Below are positions 56,376 through 64,000 of a stretch of DNA of 64,000 bases, in pieces. Within the stretch, counting starts at the first letter, position 1. The number at the start of each line of letters is the position of its first letter. The stretch spans positions 82,061-146,060 of the forward strand of contig NW_026944099.1 in the NCBI RefSeq assembly GCF_033296635.1. Direction: 5' to 3'. This stretch comes from Dichotomopilus funicola. Taxonomy: Eukaryota; Ascomycota; Sordariomycetes; Sordariales; Chaetomiaceae. Both the position numbers and the translations under genes were made by a program. Below the pieces are notes generated by a model, which saw only the letters and a list, made by a program, of their open reading frames with translations, was not told the DNA's origin and made no database searches.

Positions 56376-57219
56376 CAAGCAACGTAAGTTATCCAGGGAC
56401 TTGGTGTGCCGCTTTTTTTGGCCATAGCGAGCCAAGTGATCGCTCGATGGGCGGGGAAGTTGAACATGGGCTTCCGAGCGGCGCAGGCATGGGAGTAGGA
56501 TCAAAATGGTTAGCTTCTGGCCCATCAAGTCCCCTGGATCCTGCATGGATTTCAGTGAGCCATGCCTGAACAGGGTCGTCGGAAACCAAGCTCGGACTGC
56601 CCGGCGACTTTCACCCACCATGGCCACCATTGAAAGTGTCCTACACGTATTGTACACTATACTACACTAGTGTAAAAAGGGCAGTTCACTGGGCGGAAGG
56701 GATCGCGTCCGAAGTTGGCTTTCCAGTGATTTGTATTAGCGGCCTTGGCCAAGCGCCGGCGCGATGGGGCTTTTTGGGACCGCCGCCCCCTGAGATCTTC
56801 GGGCCGTTCCTCGGGAGCTCGGGAGTTGACCGGTCAAAGGCTTCCCAGCCATTGATACGACGTCGCAAATGGCCCTTTTGCCAAAATGGGCGATCACGTG
56901 ATAGTCTCTCGCTTGCGCAGGTGGCGAAACTCCTGGCCGACTTCCCTTTTCATTTCATGCCATTCGCGAGGCAATTCCCAGGTGTTGGGCAACCATCGCG
57001 CAGTCTCGTTCGAGGTACCGGATTTTTACAAACGTTTCCTTTCGATGTCGAGGACTCCGAACGGATCACGAGTCAGCGACCAAAGGATTTAAGGTTTTAT
57101 CAATCTCATGCTGGAAGACACTAGAGGAGTGGGATTGGTTGGGAAACTCCGTGAAACCCAAGCCCGAACTTTTGCCAGGGGGGCGATCTGGGCGCCGACT
57201 CCCACACGATCACCCACGC

Positions 57220-57226
57220 TATAAAA
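57220..57226 (+). promoter_or_regulatory. TATA box of the rhodopsin-like gene
   Basis: TATAAAA lies 192 bp upstream of the ATG at 57412, between a GC-rich upstream region and a C-rich leader. A convincing core promoter match by sequence and spacing. Confidence 0.6.
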
Positions 57227-57411
57227 CCTAGCCTGCGCTCCACTGCTCCCCACTCGCGTTTCGAGCGCTGCTCCTGGTCACGGCGCCTCATCCTCCCCAC
57301 CGACATACATACAGTGTCAAGACCCCCCTTGAACCACGCCACGGTCGAGGCCGGGTGTGAACTTCACATCGCTGTCGTGCTTGTTGTCCATCCATCTATG
57401 GGTCGACCACA

Positions 57412-58883
57412 ATGGCCAGCGACGCCAGACCGGGGGTGGACCTGAACGAGTCGCTGGGCCCCGAGTATGCCGCCGTGATCATAACCACATGTTCGATCGC
57501 GGTTATCACGCTGTTGCTACGCTTCTACACCCGTCTCTTCATCCTGCGGACACTCTTCCCAGACGATTACTGTATCATCGGGGGCATGGTAAGTGCGCAC
57601 TGTCTGGGCAGGTTGTGGGAAAACCCTGTGAGACAGCGCTGACTTGGGCCTGTCTGGCGGACTAGATTGGCACCATCGGCATGGGCATCTGCTATGGCAT
57701 TAGTAAGTTAGGAACTTCTAGGGCCCTTCCTTGCAGGAGGAAGACATGCGTTGACGCGCGGGATTAGCTATTATCCACGGATTTGGCCACCACATCGAAG
57801 CCATCACGCCGGAGGACTTGCAGATGCAGGCTAAGGTAAGCAAATCAGGGGAGACCCGACTCCAACAACATCAACCCGTTTCTATCGCCTTGGAGCCGGG
57901 CAGTCAATACTAGGAAGGGCCCCTGCTGACGTGCGTGGTCGTTACTCTGCAGGCCAGCATCGGCGGCCTCGTCTTCTTCCACTGGTCCCACGCGTTCGTC
58001 AAGTCGTCCATCCTCCTCCAAAACCTCCGACTATGTGTCACGACACTAGAGAAACGGATCTGCTACGGCGCCCTGGCGGTCATCATAGCCGAAGGGTTCG
58101 TTTGGATCTTGCTCACATTTGTGAGCTGCACGCCTTTCCAGGCCATGTGGAGTCCTCATTTGGCCAAAGTCTCTTGTATCAACCAGACGGCCAGCTACTA
58201 TTCCTGCGCGGCCCTCATCATTCTTGCCGATTGCTTCATTATTGCGTTTCCCGCCTTCCTACTCCGGGACTCGATGCTACCGAGGTCTCAGAAGTGGGCC
58301 GTCGGGGCCATCCTTGCATTAGGAGGAGGGTGAGTTGTCAGGCCCATGCCCTTTGTTTTACTGCAGGAGGCTTTCCTTGAATGAACCCTTCCCACCCTCA
58401 ACTCAATAATCGCCTGCTTGGCTCACACCTCTGACGCTCATGTTCTCTAGCGCGTGCCTTGTTTCGATCCTCCGCATGGTCTACATCTACCGGTCGACCA
58501 ACTCGACCGACAGCACATGGGACAAGATTCCCAACTCCATCCTCGGCATCACCGAGGTCAACATGGGCATCATCCTCTCCTCGCTCGCGACCTTACGCCC
58601 GCTAATAAAACGGATCCGCCCCTCACTCTGGGCGATCAGCAACGTCCCTAGCACAGCCTCGTGCACACACCACAATCCAACCTTACAAAGGAGGCCGCGC
58701 CCCGCGAATGGCGACGATAGTGTCCTGGGCCGATACAGCAACAACGATGGAGAGGACGGAAGCACGACCGAGAAAGGGTGTACCTGTGCCGATGGGGGAC
58801 GTACCGATGGAGCGGCACCTGCGGAGCTGGAGAAAACGGAACCTGAGATAATACCGCCAAGGTCGAATAATATAGTGGGATAA
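57412..58883 (+). CDS. Fungal rhodopsin-domain (Pth11-related) membrane protein
   Basis: Predicted seven-helix plasma-membrane protein of the fungal rhodopsin-fold family, in which some members act as G-protein-coupled receptors. It has 363 aa in five exons: 57412-57588, 57666-57702, 57768-57835, 57953-58329 and 58451-58883. Exon 2 is only 37 nt. All junctions have GT/AG borders and keep frame. Helix 1 is VIITTCSIAVITLLLRFYTR, followed by the family motif LFPDDYCIIGGMIGTIG. Further hydrophobic segments are SIGGLVFFHWSHAFVKSSIL, ICYGALAVIIAEGFVWILLT, YSCAALIILADCFIIAFPAF, WAVGAILALGGGACLVSILR and ITEVNMGIILSSLATLRPLI. The C-terminal 90 residues form a soluble acidic tail. No CFEM domain is present. 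Ligand and coupling are unknown. Confidence 0.92.
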
Positions 58884-59597
58884 CACAAGCACACATGGTT
58901 GTCTTGGAAGGGAGGAAAACTACCTAATTTTGGAGGGCTGTGGTTTTCTCCAGGGAGATGAAAGCTAGTTCTCAATGTCTTCCACGTTAGATTTACTTGG
59001 GAGCATCTAGCTTTATAATGAGTCCGTCGAGCAGAAACAGTCTCGGGGTATGATTCGGCTTATTATGACAGCTTAACCGGTTTTTCATTATTAAAGCACC
59101 TTGGGTAAAGGTTTAAACATTATCTCATCTTTAAATAATACCAGGAATACAGTGAGAAGTAGAAAGAGAGTCATGAAGCTCTGTTTTTTTTGTAACATAC
59201 GAGGTGCAACAGCACTGCGTATCATAGCTGGCGCGGTTTCGCCTGTCCTCTTCGTCTGTTACCACTTACGTCCTCCTTCTGTGTACTGTGATTAGCCATC
59301 GTGCCGCACTTTGGTAATTTCCCGAGCAGTCAAACAAAAGAAGCATGGAAGAAAAGAAGTGTTGCTAAGTGAATATGTAAACCGATGAGACATTCTCAGT
59401 AACACTGTGCACTGTACTGTGTACTACAAACAACTTGTAACCAGCTATAATTACATAAACCCACCTCGGCACCATTCATGTAACTATGTATGTAACTTTA
59501 CAGCTCTTCCATGTCACACATGTCAGTCTCAACCCAGCGACTGTGTTATAACCTGCCCCACTGCTTCCTCGTGTCATCAGCTACTCCTCACACCCAC
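58884..59597. other. Tail-to-tail intergenic region, no gene seen
   Basis: 0.7 kb between convergent stops of the rhodopsin-like gene (+) and paralogue B (-). AT-rich in the middle with several TGTAACT/ACATGT words near 59420-59520. No supported reading frame. Confidence 0.5.
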
Positions 59598-60548
59598 TCA
59601 TCTCCCGGCCATTTGTCGCCGTCTGATCTTGGTCCAACGCGTATCACACCCATTTTTAGAGTGTCGAGCGAGGAAATTCTGTCAGTAAATGTGGCGAAAC
59701 ACTGGTTAGCTGAATCCTGAGTACATGTGCTAAAGTATGGCAATCAAACGAAACAGCAAAGGAAGAGGGGGGGAGGTAAATACAAGGAAAGGCCAGGAAT
59801 AACGTACCGGGATCACGTTAATTGGGGTCCCATGCTGACGCAGAAGCGTCAGCAGCTCATCTTCCTCTTCAAACCACCGGGGCCACCGAGTTGGTACATC
59901 CGCTTGACCTCGCAATGCAATTTCGGCCACAAGTCTGTCCCTATGGGTGACAAAGTCCTCAACTTCTCCTTCTTCTTCTTCCTCTTCTTCTTCCTCGTCT
60001 TCTTCTTCCTCCGGATCGGCATCGGCCATCTCTTCGTCCTCGTCGATGCCACCGCTCTGACCAGACTCATCATCCCCCGAAAGAGGCACTGTCGATTCAC
60101 GCTCGAATTCCTCGAAGTCCGGGTTTTCCTCTGGCCTGTTCATGATGGTATTGGCTAATTCAAAGCGTGGATAGTTAGTAACGGCATGTAAAGAGAGGGC
60201 TGGGACAAAACAACGGAAAAAAGAGCGGGGGGGGGGGAATAAGAACGGTCACAACAAAAAGGAGGGGAAAAAAAAACTAATAGACTCACCCGTATCACGC
60301 CGAGTTTGCCGAATCATCTGATCCACTTCTACCTCAACAATCTTCTGGGCAATCTTCTCTTTCCCATCCTCGCTGTAGCCGCACTCCTTATTTACGCATG
60401 ACCATCTCTTAAAGTGATCCGGCTCCATAAGCTTTTGGAATTTCTGGATAATCGCGCAGTTATTGCCGTGGCTTTCGAACCGCTCGATGCGCCAGTGGCC
60501 GGAGCGGAAGAAGCACCGAGGGCAGATGAATATGAGCCGGATGCACAT
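59598..60548 (-). CDS. Zinc-ribbon / SANT-like protein, paralogue B
   Basis: Predicted 228-aa protein in three exons: 60548-60290, 60154-59808 and 59678-59598. Intron 1 (135 nt) has a TACTAAC branch and TAG acceptor; intron 2 is 129 nt (GTACGT/CAG). The N-terminus matches paralogue A without gaps for 17 residues (C2, IF, C9-P-x-C12, RSG), followed by C31, LME, HF, W49, C51 and CGYS (C56): a probable zinc ribbon. A Glu/Asp-only stretch lies near 125-150. The C-terminus forms a complete Myb/SANT-like three-helix pattern: RWFEEEDELLTLLRQHGTP, INVIPNFLARHSKNGCD, TRWTKIRRRQ. Both introns match those of paralogue A in place and phase. I do not recognise the family; a nuclear DNA- or chromatin-binding role is inferred from domains. 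Confidence 0.78.
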
Positions 60549-61941
60549 TTTCACGCCCGAGCTTGTTTAGTTGATTGCGGATGGTTTGTTTTGCTGGTGT
60601 GGTTTGTGCCAATCTATAGTAAAAACAAACCTGAAGAGGAAACGAGAGCACAGCTTGGGTGAGCGAGACCTGTGCGGCGTTGAGGGGTGCAGTTGTGTTA
60701 AGACGAAAAGAAAAAACCCCAGAGCCATTTTTTCAAGAGAATGGGGTTTAGACAGCGTATTTATTCGTAGTGTTCTGGTGGGAGGTGATAAAGGACACGA
60801 ACAATACACAGAGTGGTGAACAATGAATACACGACGACTCCAGAATTCATCGCCTTGTGTTCAAGGACCAAAGAGTGAAGTCGAGACATAAAAAGCCTTT
60901 GTTGAAGTTGGCCTTGTCTTTGGATGGCGCTGTATCCGAGTGTACCAAAAATAGAGTCTCCAGGACTCCAAGGATAGAACAATGAATTGTAAGCCAGAGA
61001 CTTGTGTGAAAGATGGGGGATCTGGAGTGGAAGAAAGTAGGTTGAGATCATCGTGCTGGTCAAGTTGGCTACTTTTGGGTTCTATCGCTGTTGTTCCGGA
61101 GATGGTCCAAGGTGGCAATTATTAGACTCAAGAAATGATATAAGAAAAGGGATATCTTTCTTCCCATCCCCTTGTGCTGATTTTCATCGTTCTCCAATCT
61201 CGCAGGTAAGACCGGGTATCACCAGAAAGAAAAGAAGACAAGACTCTATGATGGCGATTCAGAAGCAGCCGAAGAGTATTTGTACACGCTCCTGGAGAGG
61301 GCAAGGGTGAAGCGGGCCGAATTTCTTGTCATTCTTAGACCCAGATGACTGTGTGATGTTGTTTGTGTGTTGTTAATTAACTTGATTATCTCAATCATGG
61401 CCAAACAAGATAACATCTGGGGTCTTGTGACGCTCTTACTCACAAACGCGGCTTTCTACATCAGTCATTTAACTTCTTGACGAAATATAGTGCGTTTGAA
61501 GCGCGATAACCCTCGACATTTTAGGCTGAACGGGTTGCGTGACCTGGAGTGGATTGATCATGAAACGACGGCATCCAATGTTAGTACATGTTGCAGGGAA
61601 TATGAACTCAAAGCCCAAGCATTAGTCAAGGAGAATAGGAAGGCTGCTCAAATGAGAAGAGAAATAAACGCTAATTCGATTGATGCCGCCCGCCCCAGTC
61701 TGTCATGACTCGTCTCGTCGTAAGCTCTAATCTACTAATTAACAATAAAGGAGTGATTTGCACCTCCGCTCTATCTGCTTCTACACATTAAGTTATCATG
61801 ATTTCCAGTAGGTATGTCGTATCGGTCGTTGATGGCGTAAGAAAAGCCAAAAATCCATAAATCCAAACAGTCATAAAAAACAAAAGCCAAACAATCGGGA
61901 AACATCTTGTCGCGCGCCGTTTTTCGTCATCATCAGTCATT
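60549..61941. other. Intergenic region, no gene seen
   Basis: 1.4 kb between two minus-strand genes. Frames up to 100 codons overlap in both directions with no recognisable features. Presumed promoter of paralogue B and 3' region of the secreted-protein gene. Confidence 0.5.
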
Positions 61942-62970
61942 TCAGTGGTCGTGGTCATCGCACATAAATGTGTGTCCGGTGGGCTGCTGGTATAGCTGCT
62001 TGTCGGAAAAATAGTTGGTCGGGTAGTCAATATTGACACATTTCCCGCCGCCTGTTGGGCCAACATGAGGGCAATGGTCCTGTTTGCTTTGGTCAGTTCT
62101 GCGCCATTTGTTTGTCTTCTCGGTTTCATGCAGATCAAAACCTACATCGGGCCGAACTTGGGTCAGCACCACGTGGATACTCCGGCAGACAATATTGTCC
62201 CCCCACGCCTCGTCGTACGACCCGTAGTCCTTCTGCGAGAGCGTCGCCACGCATTCCTCAGTACTGTTCCATTGCGTGTTGTTGCCCTGGCAGCGCAACT
62301 GGGTTGCCCCACAGATCTGCTCGATGCTGGCGGCACGGAATTGCGCGTTGTCGGCATTTAGACCCGTGGTGGACTTCACCCAGCTGTTGAGGTTCGGGAT
62401 CCATGCGTCGTATTTGAGCACCGCACCCTTGTGGTCGAATTTCCAGAAGGCGACCTGCTTCAGCGGCGGTAGCGGCTTGCCGTGATCGGGAGCGCCCGGG
62501 TTTACCACGCTGCAGTGCAGGTAGACCACAGACGCAGCGACACCTGGGCACTGCGAGCTGAACTCGGTGATCTGGTAGCTCGTGATGGCGGCCTTCGCTG
62601 CGTTGCCCTGGGGAAGCGGGGCGAGGGCGAAGAAATACTCGATCGAGCCCTCAAAATCGGTGAAGTTGCCAACAGGATCGACCCGGCCTACGACTTTGTG
62701 GCTGAAGAGACCGTCGGGGACACCGGCACCGCCGTACTGGAAGATCGGAAGTTGGTTAGGGTAGACCGTGAGGTTGTAGATGCTGGAGATGGTGTTGAAG
62801 TTCCGCTTGGCGAAGTCATGATGAGGCCGTTGGCTCTTGAAGTGCGGGAGCCAGTTCTTCGGCGTCGGCCAAGCGTGTGCCCCGGGGACCGTTAGACCTG
62901 TCCATGAACCAATGTGGGGCTGGAGTAACGCCCAGACTAGGGTAAGAATTGTGATGTTAAATCGAATCAT
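61942..62970 (-). CDS. Secreted protein with His/Cys-rich C-terminus
   Basis: A single-exon protein of 342 aa. The start at 62970 (MIRFNITILTLVWALLQP) gives a clean signal peptide. The frame stays open upstream to an ATG at 63195, but that Lys/Gly-rich extension would bury the signal and is unlikely. The mature part has a beta-rich look (FSHKVVGRVDPVGNFTDFEG, SIEYFFALAPLPQGNAA), several Cys (SSQCPG, LHCSVV, EQICGATQLRCQGNN, EECVATL, NIVCRSIH) and a distinctive end: DHCPHVGPTGGGKCVNIDY, then MCDDHDH at the very C-terminus. N-glycosylation sequons are present. It looks like a conserved fungal secreted protein, but I cannot name the family. The His/Asp/Cys-rich tail could bind metal, which is inference. 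Confidence 0.82.
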   Translation of the reverse strand: MIRFNITILTLVWALLQPHIGSWTGLTVPGAHAWPTPKNWLPHFKSQRPHHDFAKRNFNTISSIYNLTVYPNQLPIFQYGGAGVPDGLFSHKVVGRVDPVGNFTDFEGSIEYFFALAPLPQGNAAKAAITSYQITEFSSQCPGVAASVVYLHCSVVNPGAPDHGKPLPPLKQVAFWKFDHKGAVLKYDAWIPNLNSWVKSTTGLNADNAQFRAASIEQICGATQLRCQGNNTQWNSTEECVATLSQKDYGSYDEAWGDNIVCRSIHVVLTQVRPDVGFDLHETEKTNKWRRTDQSKQDHCPHVGPTGGGKCVNIDYPTNYFSDKQLYQQPTGHTFMCDDHDH

Positions 62971-64000
62971 GATGTTGGCATGATGTCTCAGATTTCGGGA
63001 ACGGGAGGGAAGGGGACCCGGGGGGCTGGGTGAGAGCACGGCGGCGATGGCCTTAAGTAGGAACCAACCTCGGCCGGCCAGTGCTGAGATCCCCGTCTGC
63101 CTGTCGGCATCAATGCCAGCGTTGATTTTTTTTTTCGTCTTCCTGCCTTTCATTTTTTCCCCTCGTCCATCCCCAATCCCTGCGGCTGGGTCCAACCCAT
63201 CGGCTCGGCAACGTGGCGGTCAAACCATGGCGTGCGGCGCCGGTTTGCCCAATCGAGCCGGGGTTGATAAAAACCCCATGCCGGGATGTTTTCCAGGGCA
63301 ACGGAACAGACTCACCCGAAGCACAGCCAAAGAACCTCAAACAAAACGCGATTTGGATCCCACATCCCCCACACACACATTCGCACATCGAGGCGATAGT
63401 ACCGATGTGTCGAAATGGTATTCGTTCCCGGCCAGCGCATGCGTCGAGGTCAGGGAAGTTGCTTCGAAGGTGCATGCAATGGCCGCATGGCCCAGCGCGC
63501 GAGTGACGTGGTCGGGGGATCTTGCTGCCGGGGCCTTTGGAGCCGGGGTGCATCAGCGAACCAGACTCGCCGGAACCGATAGCGAGCAACGTCCCGGATT
63601 GGCGGTTCGCAGGCCTGACATCATGCTCGTCGGGCGGTGGGATCGTGGGTTGTCGTCAACCCGGACATGAGGAACGAACGCCGACGACTTGGTTCCCCGA
63701 AAATTGGATGCCAATGCCCGAAGACGAGGGTGATGAAACCGAAGGCTGAGAAGTGGCCGTTGATGCCCGGCCTCGTCTGCAGCCTCGTGTGCCACGAGAG
63801 AATGAACGCATGAGACTTGGCTCTGGATTTGGAGACTCGGATTGGAACACTAAAATTTTGTGCATAAAGCCGGGCTGCCTAAGCCAAAATTAGTCTTGAA
63901 CTGACAGTTTGGTTGAAGATTGCTTACATAATTCTGGGGGCTGGAGTGGCGCCCACTAGATCCACGGGTCCGTGGCAGTTACGTAAGCACAACGATTATG
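62971..64000. other. Right-edge region, no gene seen
   Basis: 1 kb upstream of the secreted-protein gene. Several overlapping frames (to 207 codons on the plus strand at 63047-63670) lack any recognisable features and partly overlap that gene's promoter. A gene beginning outside the window cannot be excluded. Confidence 0.45.

Larger units (their letters stand above)
55806..57411. other. Intergenic region, no gene seen
   Basis: 1.6 kb between the lipase and the rhodopsin-like gene, both on the plus strand. It includes a T-rich imperfect repeat tract at 56279-56375. Short overlapping frames have no features. Confidence 0.5.

Noticed and set aside
63047..63670. 207-codon plus-strand frame at the right edge
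   Set aside because: It overlaps the open frame and promoter of the secreted-protein gene on the other strand and carries no recognisable domain.
1..64000. tRNA, 5S rRNA, CRISPR or intact transposon
   Set aside because: I looked for TTCRANYC-type tRNA arms, the fungal 5S core, regular spaced repeats and transposase or reverse-transcriptase motifs and found none convincing. CRISPR is not expected in a fungus.

Overview
The window is nuclear DNA from a filamentous ascomycete (Pezizomycotina), most likely a Sordariomycete near the Sordariales/Chaetomiaceae. The basis is intron-bearing genes with GT..AG borders and CTAAC/CTGAC-type branch sites, long low-complexity Ser/Pro/Gln/Asp-rich proteins, and the gene content: Zn2Cys6 and Reb1-type regulators, fungal rhodopsin-fold receptor, laccase, Sfh5. 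I modelled 20 protein-coding genes by joining reading frames across splice sites. Nearly every junction was checked for phase and for a continuous protein. No rRNA, tRNA, CRISPR or intact transposon was recognised.

Layout. 0.9-18.1 kb: AT-hook/Zn2Cys6 transcription factor (+), mitochondrial AAA ATPase (-), disordered repeat protein (+), Reb1-like Myb protein (+), low-complexity protein (-). 18.8-25.6 kb: copper amine oxidase, a 224-aa protein and a putative zinc-finger protein (all -). 27.2-30.3 kb: SET-domain protein with a predicted signal peptide (+), converging on the Sfh5-type phosphatidylinositol transfer protein (-). 31.8-36.4 kb: atypical aspartic protease (+) and a disordered coiled-coil protein (+). 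36.4-42.3 kb: a 5.9-kb gene-poor stretch with a 10-N assembly gap. 42.3-49.1 kb: laccase (+), mitochondrial GatB/PET112 (+), DUF6594 membrane protein (-). 51.3-60.5 kb: two paralogues of an unrecognised zinc-ribbon plus Myb/SANT-like family (both -), flanking a secreted class-3 lipase (+) and a rhodopsin-like receptor (+). 61.9-63.0 kb: a secreted protein (-).

How the genes relate. This is mostly ordinary chromosome and not one pathway. Housekeeping genes (GatB, AAA ATPase, Sfh5, Reb1-like) sit among secreted or surface genes (laccase, lipase, aspartic protease, rhodopsin-like receptor, 342-aa secreted protein). There is no polyketide, peptide or terpene synthase, so I do not propose a biosynthetic cluster. 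The part most likely to hold something undescribed is 51-60.6 kb. The two zinc-ribbon/SANT paralogues there share an ungapped N-terminal cysteine signature and two intron positions with the same phase, but differ almost completely in their acidic middles.
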